From: CAZMZW01 sp964571135
GTDB lineage: Bacteria > Chloroflexota > Anaerolineae > Anaerolineales > Anaerolineaceae
Direction: 5' to 3'
NCBI GenBank assembly: GCA_964571135.1
Contig: CAZMZW010000012.1
Location: forward strand, 1-34,883
DNA length: 34,883 nt
Below, piece after piece: positions 1 through 8,074 of this stretch (position 1 is its first letter; the number at the start of each line of letters is the position of its first letter). Below the pieces are notes generated by a model. That model searched no databases. It saw only the letters and a list, made by a program, of their open reading frames with translations, and was not told the DNA's origin. The position numbers and the translations under genes were made by a program.

Positions 1-43
1 CGTTCATGTGGGGCTTGTTGCGTACATACGTCTCTTTCGCCAT
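1..43 (-). CDS. tuf: Elongation factor Tu, N-terminal fragment (cut by window edge)
   Basis: Only the first 14 codons lie in the window; they read MAKETYVRNKPHMN, which matches the conserved EF-Tu N-terminus (of the type M-K-x-K-F-x-R-x-K-P-H-x-N). The ATG at 41-43 is preceded by a purine-rich GAGGAG Shine-Dalgarno. EF-Tu is the GTPase that brings aminoacyl-tRNA to the ribosome. Three tRNA genes lie just upstream on the same strand, which is the classical tRNA-tufB arrangement and supports the call despite the short fragment. Confidence 0.85.
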   Translation of the reverse strand, partial: MAKETYVRNKPHMN

Positions 44-112
44 AATTTCTCTCCTCAAATACAATAATAATTTATTAAGGAATCTCTTCCTTATAACCAT
101 TACGGCAACTTG

Positions 113-185
113 AGCCCTCAATGGGATTCGAACCCATGACCCCGTTCTTACCAAGAACGTGCTCTACCAACTGAGCTATGAGGGC
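113..185 (-). tRNA. tRNA-Thr(GGU)
   Basis: A 73-nt cloverleaf reads on the minus strand: acceptor GCCCTCA/TGAGGGC, D-arm TAGCTCAGTTGGTAGAGC, anticodon loop TTGGTAA (anticodon GGT) on a CGTTC/GAACG stem, and T-loop GGTTCGAATCC. CCA is not encoded. It is the tRNA nearest to tuf and is probably cut from the tRNA-tuf precursor. Confidence 0.96.
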
Positions 186-234
186 TTGCCGATCATTACA
201 ACCCCTGATTGTTCAGGGTTCGCCTTGCGGCGAG

Positions 235-317
235 TGGGCGGTGAAGGATTTGAACCTCCGAAGGCGTACGCCAACTGATTTACAGTCAGTCCCCTTTGAC
301 CACTTGGGTAACCGCCC
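235..317 (-). tRNA. tRNA-Tyr(GUA)
   Basis: An 83-nt class II tRNA with acceptor GGGCGGT/ACCGCCC, anticodon loop CTGTAAA (anticodon GTA), a long variable arm (about GGCGTACGCCTTC) and T-arm GGTTCAAATCC. It sits between the two threonine tRNAs on the same strand; CCA is not encoded. Confidence 0.96.
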
Positions 318-388
318 GTGATTGTGTTGCAAGCGAGCCAGTGAGCCTGTCATGTGAGAGTGCAGGCCCACTTGCCAACTGGCAACTG

Positions 389-461
389 AGCCGACGACGG
401 GAATCGAACCCGTAACCTACCACTTACAAGGCGGTTGCTCTTCCGATTGAGCTACGTCGGC
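389..461 (-). tRNA. tRNA-Thr(UGU)
   Basis: A 73-nt cloverleaf with acceptor GCCGACG/CGTCGGC, D-arm TAGCTCAATCGGAAGAGC, anticodon stem ACCGC/GTGGT with loop CTTGTAA (anticodon TGT), and T-arm GGGTTCGATTCCC. It is the first gene of the cluster. Order Thr(UGU)-Tyr-Thr(GGU)-tuf matches the E. coli thrU-tyrU-glyT-thrT-tufB operon except that tRNA-Gly is absent. Confidence 0.96.
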
Positions 462-489
462 AGTATATATTTTAAGGTGCAGACAACAA

Positions 490-518
490 ATTATACCAAA
501 ACCCATAGCGGTGGGTAA
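490..518 (-). promoter_or_regulatory. Promoter of the tRNA-tuf operon
   Basis: On the minus strand a perfect TATAAT (complement of 490-495) lies 28 nt before the 5' end of tRNA-Thr(UGU). Seventeen bases further upstream is TTACCC, only a weak -35 match. Position and the perfect -10 support a sigma70-type promoter for all three tRNAs and tuf. Confidence 0.55.
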
Positions 519-663
519 GGAATTCATTCTACCATTTCCCCCCACAACCTACAAGGTTGTTAATTTATCTTAAAATGAAAGAAATGGGAAGGGGGGAAAA
601 TTTTACTGACGCTGACTATCATGAGGTTGATGTGAATGAAAATTAGTTATGCCTCTACTAAAA

Positions 664-672
664 TGATATAAT
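664..672 (+). promoter_or_regulatory. Extended -10 promoter of the partner-switching operon
   Basis: TGATATAAT is a perfect extended -10 (TGnTATAAT). No good -35 lies at the usual distance. Predicted transcription starts near 679, giving a leader of about 45 nt that contains the AAGGAG Shine-Dalgarno for the STAS gene. Confidence 0.5.
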
Positions 673-722
673 TGTCTAAAATTCCAAAAAGGTGCAGTGA
701 TTATCTGATCAAGGAGTCAGCC

Positions 723-1058
723 ATGGAAATCAAATCAACCCCGATGAAACGTTGTTTCTTATTGCAGGTAATTGGCAAGCTGGATAGCAGCAGTGCGCCT
801 GAACTCTCGCAGCAATTAAAAAAGATTACAGACGAAGGAAATTATCGGATCGTGCTGGATATGAGCAAATTGGAATTTATTTCCAGCGCAGGCTTGTGGG
901 TGCTGGTCAATACTCAAAAGGCATGCAAACGCTTTAATCGCGGCGAGTTGGTATTCTCAGAAGTTCCTGCCAAAATTTATAGTGCTTTGGATCTGGCTGG
1001 GTTTACTCATTATTACAAACTCTTTAAGACCACTGCAGAGGCTGTTGGCAATTTCTAG
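723..1058 (+). CDS. STAS-domain anti-sigma factor antagonist (SpoIIAA/RsbV-like)
   Basis: A 111-residue single STAS domain. The ATG at 723 is chosen because AAGGAG lies 6 bases upstream; the frame is open further 5' but without a start signal. The motif around residues 46-57 (D-M-S-K-L-E-F-I-S-S-A-G) is the SpoIIAA/RsbV phosphorylation loop, with Ser54 or Ser55 the likely phosphate acceptor. In this family the unphosphorylated protein binds the anti-sigma kinase and frees a sigma factor; the kinase phosphorylates it and a PP2C phosphatase reactivates it. Both partners follow directly (RsbW-like at 1073, SpoIIE-like at 1489). No sigma factor gene is in the window, so the final target is unknown. 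Confidence 0.9.
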   Translation: MEIKSTPMKRCFLLQVIGKLDSSSAPELSQQLKKITDEGNYRIVLDMSKLEFISSAGLWVLVNTQKACKRFNRGELVFSEVPAKIYSALDLAGFTHYYKLFKTTAEAVGNF

Positions 1059-1072
1059 ATTTCAATGATCGA

Positions 1073-1492
1073 ATGAGGAAATTGATTATTACGGCCAGCT
1101 TTTCCAACTTGGAAAGGATCCGCGATTATTTCAGTCAGGCGGCCAAAGAAGCCGGACTGGATGAAGATGCTGTTTTTGAGGTTCAGGTGGCCGTGGATGA
1201 GGCTGCCTCGAACATCATTGATCATGCATATGAGGGGGAATGTGAAAGCGAAATTGAATGTACCTACGATTTATTATCGGATGGTTTGAAACTTATCCTG
1301 CATGATCATGGCAAACCCTTTCAACCTGAAAAAGTGGAATCACCGGATATTATCTCAAATCCTACCCGGCGCAAACCAGGTGGATTGGGATTGTATTTTA
1401 TGCGGCAGATGATGGATGAGGTTAATTTCTCATTTAATAAAGATGGGGGAAACAACCTGACCATGTTCAAAAAGCGGAGGCCGAAAGGTTGA
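1073..1492 (+). CDS. RsbW-like anti-sigma regulatory serine kinase (GHKL ATPase)
   Basis: A 139-residue HATPase_c protein. Visible motifs are the N box (residues 41-47, VDEAASN, Asn47 for Mg-ATP), the G1-like LHDHGKPF (about 76-83) and the glycine-rich GGLGLYFMRQMMDEV (about 103-117). In this family the kinase both holds a sigma factor or other partner and phosphorylates the STAS antagonist. It begins 14 nt after the STAS stop, has little Shine-Dalgarno, and overlaps the next gene by 4 nt, indicating one transcript and coupled translation. Confidence 0.9.
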   Translation: MRKLIITASFSNLERIRDYFSQAAKEAGLDEDAVFEVQVAVDEAASNIIDHAYEGECESEIECTYDLLSDGLKLILHDHGKPFQPEKVESPDIISNPTRRKPGGLGLYFMRQMMDEVNFSFNKDGGNNLTMFKKRRPKG

Positions 1493-4400
1493 AACCAATG
1501 GCCTCATTATCAGGGCAGTGGGGGTGGAAAGAACTTCATTATTTCAGTGAACAACTGATCCAGAGTGTGACGCTTGACCGGCAATGTGAATTAATTCACT
1601 TAATTCTGCAACAGCGTATCCAGGCGGAATCAAAACTATGGTTGTCCGAAATATTTTATCCGTTGCCGGGGGAAACTATTCCAGATTGTGTGAATTATGG
1701 CAAACCCTCGGGAATTGTAAAAAGATCCATTACCAATAAAAAAATTTCCCTGGTCAGGCATAAGGATAAAAACCTGATAGCAGCAGTACCGATGTTCACT
1801 CACAACCAGCTGATCGGCGCTATTGAGCTTAATTTCAATTCCAGTAAACCGCCAGAACATTCAGTCCTTGAATTTTTGGAGAGCTTTGGAGCACATTGCG
1901 CACTGGCGCTTTCCATTTCAAGACAATCCGCAGTTAAGGATTGGCGTTATGAACAATTGACTCTGTTAAGACAAGTCAATCTTCAGATCGCAAGGCAAAG
2001 AGAAGAAGCTACAATATTTCAAAACGTTGTGGATTTGATCCAGCGGGCATTTCATTATTATTTTGTAGTTATCTATGCTTTTGAATCAAGAGATCTAAAG
2101 TTGCATTATCGCAGCAGTGTAGGAAGAGATAATCCGAAAGTTCAATTGTCAGAAATTGGGTTGGATGAAGAGATCTCCTTAGGGGAAGGATTGGTCGGGA
2201 GGGCAGCAAAACTTAAAAAGGAAATTGTCTCTCCCAATGTCAAGAAAGATCAACACTACAATGCCGTAGCCGGACTACCCGGCACATGTTCGGAAGCATG
2301 TTTGCCTTTAATGATGGAAGGCCGCCTGCTGGGTGTTTTGGATGTTCAAAGCGACCAGCCGGAAGGGTTTCATGAGAATGACCTGGTGGTACTGCGCATC
2401 CTGGCAGATAATGTAGCCGCCGCATTGGAAGGTGTACTGATGGTGGAGGCACTAAGCCACCGCGCCCGCCAACTGGCTGCTATTACTGAAGTCAGCCGCC
2501 TGCTTGTTTCCATCCTTGATCTCGATGAGCTTTTGCACCAGATCGTGTCCATCGTGCACGAACAATTTAACTATCCTTATGTGCACTGCTTTGTCATGGA
2601 CCAGGATAAAGAACGTCTGGTCTTTGAAGCTGGAACAGGTGAAGTGAGCAAGATTTTAACTGAACACGAGTACAGTTTAGGTTTGAATGATGAAAAAGGC
2701 ATTGTACCTTTTGTGGCCCGTGAAGGCTGCACAACTATTGCAAACGATGTCAGCCTGGAACCTCTATATTTGGAAAATGCACTCCCGCCTGCCCATACCC
2801 GTTCCGAAATGGCAGTACCCCTTAAATATGGAAACGAGGTTTTGGGTGTTTTAGATATTCAGAGCGACCGGGTGAACAGCTTCTCTGAAGAGGATCGTTT
2901 TATTCTTGAGGTACTGGCAGCCAGTATTTCCACAGCACTTCGAAATGCCAATCTTTACCGCAACGAAAGCTGGCGGCGGCAAGTGGCGGAGAGCTATAAG
3001 GAGATTGCCAGATTATTCTCCACCCAATTCACTCTCGAAGTGGTCTATCAGGCAATACTAAAAGAGTTAATGCATAATCTTCCCTGTGATGCAGCTGCGA
3101 TATGGATTGTTCGTCCGCATAACCATAAAAACTTGGCAACCTTATTAGATCTCGCTTGTGTGGAAGGTGTGGATACTGAAAAAGTCAGGACAGAATTAAA
3201 AAGAGACGGCAAATTGACTGAATGGCTTTTAAAAGCATTGCAATCCGATCAACCGCTGATCCGTAAAACCGGTGAACCGGCTGAGCCTTTGGGAAAGGCC
3301 TTGCATTTACCTCCAGAGTATTCGGCAATTGCAGCGCCGTTATGGACGACAGATCAATTATTAGGATTGATCGTCCTGACCCAAAAAGCTCCCAATCGGT
3401 ATGGGATTGATGCTGCTGCCATGCTGGCAACCTTTGCCGGGTATATCTCCATCGCCATTCAAAATAATCAACTTTACGCTTCATCCGTGGAACAAGCCTG
3501 GGTTTCCACGGTAATGCTCCAGGTGTCCGAAGCAGCCCAATCGGTAGAAAATGCGGAGAATCTCTTAAAATCAATCGCTCGGATCACCCCTTTATTAATT
3601 GGGGTGGACCAATGCGCTTTCTTTTTACTCGACAAATACTCTTCTGAATATAAATTGATGGCGCAGGAGGGCTTTAAAGAATCCAGTAAGTCATGGCTGG
3701 AAAAACTACCCAGCTCACCCGATGGGAAAAAGGCGTTTGAAAAAGTAAGGATAGATCGTCCAGCAGTACGATTAATGGGAAAAAAGAATTTAATTGCGAA
3801 CATCTCTGATCCGGCAGGCACACATAATAACAGTTATTTGCTCTTGCCACTCTATTCACGCAAAGAATTGTTTGGGGTTTTCCTGGTGGAGGTTGACCCG
3901 ACGGGAAGTGTTCAAAATCAAGCCAATAAGCCAGATGACCAACGTCTGCATGTTTTGCAAGGTATCGCCCGTCAGACTGCCCTCGTACTGGAAAACATCC
4001 AGTTGAAAGAAAGCGGACAAAGTGAGGGTTACATCACTGCGGTCCTGTTACAGGTAGCCCAGACGGTTGCAAGTTCCACCGACTTGCATGAGACTTTTCA
4101 AAAAGTCGCTACCATTTTGCCGTACCTGGTGGGCGTGGATACTGTGTTGATCTACCAGTTGGATCAGGATAAACAAATCTTTAATTTGCGAGGATCTTAC
4201 AGCGAGAAATGGGATAAGGAAATCGGCGGATTGGACCATCATGTGAAACCTGGCGAGCATTCAATCCTGGATTTAATCAGTAATGATAAAAAGCCCATTT
4301 TCCTTCCTCATGGGGATGTTAATCCTCAATCCTGGAATCTACCTTTGAATGCGCAAAAGATCCATAAAAGTGTAACTACATTGGGCGGGAATCCAGACAT

Positions 4401-5316
4401 ATTGTTTGCATTGCCTTTATTGGTGCGTAATGAACTGTTCGGTGCCTTGCTGGTATCCGAATCGAGCCAGAATTTTACATTCCGTGAAAAACGTTTTGAG
4501 ATCATTCGTGAAGTGGCACAGCAATTAGCAATGGCGGCTCAGGCTGACAGGCTGACCGATGAGATGGTGGATAACGAACGGATGAAACGTGAAATGCAAT
4601 TGGCCAATGAGATCCAACGCACTTTTCTGCCGGAACAATTACCCATTATTCCAGGCTGGGAAGTGGATGTCCACTGGCATCCAGCCCGTCAAGTGAGCGG
4701 AGATTTTTATGATGCTTTTCAATTACCGGATGGCCGATTTGGGTTTGTGATCGCTGACGTGTCAGATAAGGGTATCCCTGCGGCGCTGTATATGACCGTT
4801 ACCCGTACTCTTGTGCATGCATCCGCCATGGATGCGGAATCACCGGCGAAGACGCTCTATCAAGTGAATAAATTGCTCTTGGAAAATTCCCAGGAAGGAT
4901 TATTCACCACTGTTTTTTACACGCAAATTGATCCTAAAACAGGTGAAATGGTCTACTGCAATGCCGGTCATAACCGGCCGGGCTGGTTGAAAGCGAAAGG
5001 AAAAAGTGTTCATTGGCTTGAAAAGGGAGGAACTGCACTGGGTAGCTTTGCGGAAATTGATTTATGTGATTCCAGAATTACATTAAATGCGGGGGATTGC
5101 ATGGTGCTCTATACGGATGGCGTCACTGAAGCACACAGCCCGAGGGATCAATTATTTGGGGTGACCCGATTAAAGAAATTTCTTTTTAGGCAGATTGGAA
5201 GACCAGCGAAAGAGTTGTTGGATGACCTGGATTCAGATCTTTCCGCTTTCCGGCAAGCCCAACCCCAGTCCGATGATATTACGGTGATGGCGATCCGACG
5301 ATTACAAAAAAATTAA
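1489..5316 (+). CDS. Multi-GAF SpoIIE-type PP2C serine phosphatase
   Basis: A 1275-residue cytoplasmic sensor phosphatase. About six GAF-like units are visible, each ending with a P-L-x(8-10)-L-G/F-G-x-L strand pattern: roughly residues 15-145 (divergent), 165-315, 330-485, 505-660, 680-840 and 850-1015. A short helical linker (MKREMQLANEIQRTFLP, about 1033-1049) leads into a PP2C/SpoIIE domain with GDFYDAF (about 1070), IADVSDKGIPAALYM, NAGHNRPGW, LYTDGVTEA and a terminal QSDDITVMAIRR, so the metal-binding aspartates are kept. The TTG at 1489 is preferred over the ATG at 1498: GGAGG lies 8 nt before it, and it overlaps the kinase stop as TTGA. It should dephosphorylate the upstream STAS protein in response to signals bound by the GAF array; ligands are unknown. 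No transmembrane segments were seen. Confidence 0.9.
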   Translation: MKPMASLSGQWGWKELHYFSEQLIQSVTLDRQCELIHLILQQRIQAESKLWLSEIFYPLPGETIPDCVNYGKPSGIVKRSITNKKISLVRHKDKNLIAAVPMFTHNQLIGAIELNFNSSKPPEHSVLEFLESFGAHCALALSISRQSAVKDWRYEQLTLLRQVNLQIARQREEATIFQNVVDLIQRAFHYYFVVIYAFESRDLKLHYRSSVGRDNPKVQLSEIGLDEEISLGEGLVGRAAKLKKEIVSPNVKKDQHYNAVAGLPGTCSEACLPLMMEGRLLGVLDVQSDQPEGFHENDLVVLRILADNVAAALEGVLMVEALSHRARQLAAITEVSRLLVSILDLDELLHQIVSIVHEQFNYPYVHCFVMDQDKERLVFEAGTGEVSKILTEHEYSLGLNDEKGIVPFVAREGCTTIANDVSLEPLYLENALPPAHTRSEMAVPLKYGNEVLGVLDIQSDRVNSFSEEDRFILEVLAASISTALRNANLYRNESWRRQVAESYKEIARLFSTQFTLEVVYQAILKELMHNLPCDAAAIWIVRPHNHKNLATLLDLACVEGVDTEKVRTELKRDGKLTEWLLKALQSDQPLIRKTGEPAEPLGKALHLPPEYSAIAAPLWTTDQLLGLIVLTQKAPNRYGIDAAAMLATFAGYISIAIQNNQLYASSVEQAWVSTVMLQVSEAAQSVENAENLLKSIARITPLLIGVDQCAFFLLDKYSSEYKLMAQEGFKESSKSWLEKLPSSPDGKKAFEKVRIDRPAVRLMGKKNLIANISDPAGTHNNSYLLLPLYSRKELFGVFLVEVDPTGSVQNQANKPDDQRLHVLQGIARQTALVLENIQLKESGQSEGYITAVLLQVAQTVASSTDLHETFQKVATILPYLVGVDTVLIYQLDQDKQIFNLRGSYSEKWDKEIGGLDHHVKPGEHSILDLISNDKKPIFLPHGDVNPQSWNLPLNAQKIHKSVTTLGGNPDILFALPLLVRNELFGALLVSESSQNFTFREKRFEIIREVAQQLAMAAQADRLTDEMVDNERMKREMQLANEIQRTFLPEQLPIIPGWEVDVHWHPARQVSGDFYDAFQLPDGRFGFVIADVSDKGIPAALYMTVTRTLVHASAMDAESPAKTLYQVNKLLLENSQEGLFTTVFYTQIDPKTGEMVYCNAGHNRPGWLKAKGKSVHWLEKGGTALGSFAEIDLCDSRITLNAGDCMVLYTDGVTEAHSPRDQLFGVTRLKKFLFRQIGRPAKELLDDLDSDLSAFRQAQPQSDDITVMAIRRLQKN

Positions 5317-5512
5317 TCAAGGGAATATTTCAACCTTTTTTCCAGCCGCAAGACCAGAAATGTCAGCCAGCGGGATGGTTCTTTTTTCTGTGCGAATTTA
5401 TATCCCTTCCATTTTGAAATTCAGACCCCAAATATCCAATTGCGTGCGATATTTTATCCAAGCTGGTCCACCCAGCAGCCAATTGGTAACCTGTGAATTC
5501 ATTCTGCCTCGA

Positions 5513-5896
5513 TTAGATGATAGGCGGCTGGCCTAATTCCTTCAGCAGCTTATTAATATACAAACGCGCAATTTCCCGTTCCCGCCAAAGGGTTTGAGTA
5601 TTTGAATCTATGGCGGACTGCGCAGGAGCGTTGAATAAAGTTATAAATTCAGTAAGCAAGTCCACTTGAAGCCAGGTTTCCAGGTGAACATTCTTATCAC
5701 TCTGTTTGATCTGCACCATCACCGGGGACATCATCACTCCTCCGCCGCGTTGACACTCAATAGTTCCTTCAATTTCGCTGCGGATGACAAAACCGTTCTC
5801 AGCAGCCCATTTCTTAAGGATTGGAAAAACATCATCATCGAAAGAAAAATCCAGAATTGTGCGGGATGATTCAACCTTCTTTGCGCCTGAATGCAT
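5513..5896 (-). CDS. Conserved-looking hypothetical protein, 127 aa
   Basis: I do not recognise this family. It is soluble, with no signal peptide or membrane segment and no cysteines, and looks alpha/beta: strands around residues 13-20 and 36-60, then helices with a basic patch near 104-119 (WREREIARLYINKLLKEL). It is transcribed toward the end of the phosphatase gene and away from 5982. No Shine-Dalgarno is seen; TATACT ends 7 nt before the ATG, so it may be translated from a leaderless mRNA. Confidence 0.6.
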   Translation of the reverse strand: MHSGAKKVESSRTILDFSFDDDVFPILKKWAAENGFVIRSEIEGTIECQRGGGVMMSPVMVQIKQSDKNVHLETWLQVDLLTEFITLFNAPAQSAIDSNTQTLWREREIARLYINKLLKELGQPPII

Positions 5897-5981
5897 ATTA
5901 ATAAGTATAACGGATTGATCAGCAGCTTTTCGGTGAACAAAAATAATCTTAAAGTATAATCAAACCGAAAACGGAGGATTG

Positions 5982-6632
5982 ATGGAAATTACCTGGTACG
6001 GACATTCTTGTTTCCGCCTGACGGAGAGAGCTGAGGCATCCGTTGTGTGTGATCCTTATGACAATCAGCATGTGGGATATCCAACACTTAAACTTAAAGC
6101 CGATATTGTCACCATCAGCCATGAATCTCCCAGCCATAGTTACCTTAAGGCAGTCAAAGGCGATCCCTATATCATCACTGGACCAGGCGAATTTGAAATT
6201 GGCGGAGTTTTTATTACGGGTGTCCATACCAATGGGCGCAGTAAAAAAGAGGCTACTGTTACTAATAATACGCTGTATGTCATTGACTACAACGGCATCA
6301 ATATTGTTCACCTGGGCGATTTGATTGTGACACCCAGCCAGTCAGAAGTGGAGGAACTTGGCCCGGTACACGTGGCGTTGGTTCCGGTGGGTGATGGGGG
6401 CGGTTTAAATTCTTCCAAAGCCGCGGAAGTGATCAGCTTGCTTGAGCCGAATATTGTCATCCCGATGCACTATTCAACCCCCGCAACCAAGCTCAAATTG
6501 GATGGGATCAATAAGTTTTTAAAAGAGATGGGTCTCTCACATGTGGAAACCTTGCCTTCGCTAAAGATCACCTCCATTGAAGGCCTCCCGCAAGAGACCC
6601 GGGTGGTGGTATTGGATTACCCTCAGGAATAA
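5982..6632 (+). CDS. Metallo-beta-lactamase-fold protein (UlaG/Lactamase_B_3-like) with altered metal motif
   Basis: 216 residues. Family landmarks are an N-terminal GHSCFRL, GPGEFEIGGVFITGVHT, IVHLGDL, LVPVGDGG and a C-terminal IVIPMHYSTP, all typical of the UlaG-like branch of the MBL superfamily. The usual HxHxDH metal motif is replaced by HESPSH (VTISHESPSHSY): the first and last histidines remain but the middle His and the Asp are lost, so hydrolase activity is doubtful. The ATG at 5982 follows GGAGG closely; an in-frame TTG is directly before it. The gene at 6642 starts 9 nt after its stop, suggesting an operon. Substrate unknown. Confidence 0.8.
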   Translation: MEITWYGHSCFRLTERAEASVVCDPYDNQHVGYPTLKLKADIVTISHESPSHSYLKAVKGDPYIITGPGEFEIGGVFITGVHTNGRSKKEATVTNNTLYVIDYNGINIVHLGDLIVTPSQSEVEELGPVHVALVPVGDGGGLNSSKAAEVISLLEPNIVIPMHYSTPATKLKLDGINKFLKEMGLSHVETLPSLKITSIEGLPQETRVVVLDYPQE

Positions 6633-6641
6633 TGAGGCGGC

Positions 6642-6944
6642 ATGCAGGCGAAATTGATTATGAGCTGGGACATCGCTCCCCAACATGAACAGGAATATCT
6701 CGATTTTGTGATCAATGAATTTATGCCCGGTCTTCAGAAAATTGGATTTAAATTGGGTGACGCCTGGGTGACGGTTTTTGGCGAATATCCCCAAATCCTC
6801 GTTTATGTTTTTTCACCCTCGATTAAAGAAATTCGGCAGGCGCTGCAGGACACACCCTGGCGGGAATTGCACGGCAAATTAATGGAGCATGTGGTTAATT
6901 ACAGCCAAAAGGTTGTATCGGCCACATCCAGTTTTCAGTTCTAG
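6642..6944 (+). CDS. Hypothetical protein, 100 aa
   Basis: Unrecognised small soluble protein. It begins with a beta strand (AKLIMSWDI), a helix (EYLDFVINEFMPGLQKIG) and further strands (DAWVTVFGE, QILVYVFSP), then a helix (IKEIRQALQDTPWRELHGKLMEHV). This beta-alpha-beta order, with W, F and Y in the strands, resembles a dimeric alpha/beta barrel (ferredoxin-like), which is only a fold guess. GAGGCGG precedes the ATG. It sits 9 nt after the MBL-fold gene and 6 nt before mutY, so it is probably co-transcribed with both. Confidence 0.65.
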   Translation: MQAKLIMSWDIAPQHEQEYLDFVINEFMPGLQKIGFKLGDAWVTVFGEYPQILVYVFSPSIKEIRQALQDTPWRELHGKLMEHVVNYSQKVVSATSSFQF

Positions 6945-6950
6945 CTTTAC

Positions 6951-8048
6951 TTGTCGTACCCCCAAAAAAAGCCTATGCAGAAGATCGCGAAGATTCTGGT
7001 GAAATGGTATCCACGCCATGCGCGCCCATACCCTTGGCGGTTGGATCGTGAACCATATCACGTCTGGATTGCCGAGATCATGCTTCAGCAAACCCGGGTG
7101 GAAACCGTGATCCCCTATTACCTGCGCTGGATGGGCAAATTTCCAACTCTTGAAAAATTGGCAGAATCCGATCTGCAGGATGTTTTGCTTGTCTGGGAAG
7201 GGCTGGGCTATTATTCGCGAGCCCATAATTTGCATAAAGCTGCAATTGAGATCCTGCGCGAGAATGCAGGTGAAATTCCGAGCGAGGTCAATTTATTGCT
7301 GCCTCTTCCCGGGATCGGGCTGAGTACGGCTGGAGCGATCGCCTCGATCTCTTTTAATAAAGATGCGCCCATTTTGGATGGCAATGTCAAGCGGGTGATT
7401 GCGAGATTGTTCGATTATCAAAAGCCGATCAATTTGGCAAAGAACGAAAATGATTTATGGGAATTAGTGAAGCAGCTTTTACCCAAAGGGAAGGCGGGAA
7501 TTTTCAATCAGGCTTTGATGGAATTGGGGGAGACAATTTGCCTGCCCAGGAATCCACATTGCAATGTTTGCCCCATCAGCAAAGAATGCCGGAGTTTTAT
7601 TCTAAACAACCAGGATGAAAGACCGATCCGGCTGCGAAAAGCAAAGATCCCTCATTATGAAGTAGTGGCTGCTGTTTTCAAGGAACGCGGCAGATTTCTG
7701 ATCACCCAGCGGCCGGCAGGAAAACTGCTGGCCGGGTTGTGGGAATTCCCGGGAGGGAAGGTTGAAAAGGGGGAGAATTTTGAACGATCCTTAAAGCGTG
7801 AAATTATGGAAGAATTGGCTATCGAAATTCAAGTGGGAAAAGAAATTGGCGCCTATAAACATGCTTACACTCATTTCAGTGTGCTCGTGCATGCTTTTTA
7901 TTGCAAACGCAAATTGGGGCGTTTAAAGGCTTGCGAGTCTCAGCAAATTGCCTGGGTAAAACCCACGGAGTTTACACATTATCCAATGGGTAAAGTGGAT
8001 CGCTTGATCGCCCGGCAGGTTACGGAAGAACCAGATAAATCAGTATAA
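6951..8048 (+). CDS. mutY: A/G-specific adenine DNA glycosylase with C-terminal Nudix-type domain
   Basis: 365 residues if started at the TTG at 6951; an ATG at 6975 is the alternative, and neither has a good Shine-Dalgarno. MutY removes adenine mispaired with 8-oxoguanine. Seen: AEIMLQQTRVETV with catalytic Glu near residue 42; the helix-hairpin-helix LPGIGLSTAGAI followed by PILDGNVKRV with the catalytic Asp; and a 4Fe-4S loop C-x6-C-x2-C-x5-C (ETICLPRNPHCNVCPISKEC). The C-terminal domain (about 235-360) recognises 8-oxoG in the family and normally lacks Nudix catalytic residues. Here G269-x5-E275-x7-R283-E284-x2-E287-E288 fits the canonical Nudix box, so pyrophosphatase activity cannot be excluded. 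Confidence 0.93.
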   Translation: MSYPQKKPMQKIAKILVKWYPRHARPYPWRLDREPYHVWIAEIMLQQTRVETVIPYYLRWMGKFPTLEKLAESDLQDVLLVWEGLGYYSRAHNLHKAAIEILRENAGEIPSEVNLLLPLPGIGLSTAGAIASISFNKDAPILDGNVKRVIARLFDYQKPINLAKNENDLWELVKQLLPKGKAGIFNQALMELGETICLPRNPHCNVCPISKECRSFILNNQDERPIRLRKAKIPHYEVVAAVFKERGRFLITQRPAGKLLAGLWEFPGGKVEKGENFERSLKREIMEELAIEIQVGKEIGAYKHAYTHFSVLVHAFYCKRKLGRLKACESQQIAWVKPTEFTHYPMGKVDRLIARQVTEEPDKSV

Positions 8049-8074
8049 TATTTTCACATCATTGCATTGCTGAT

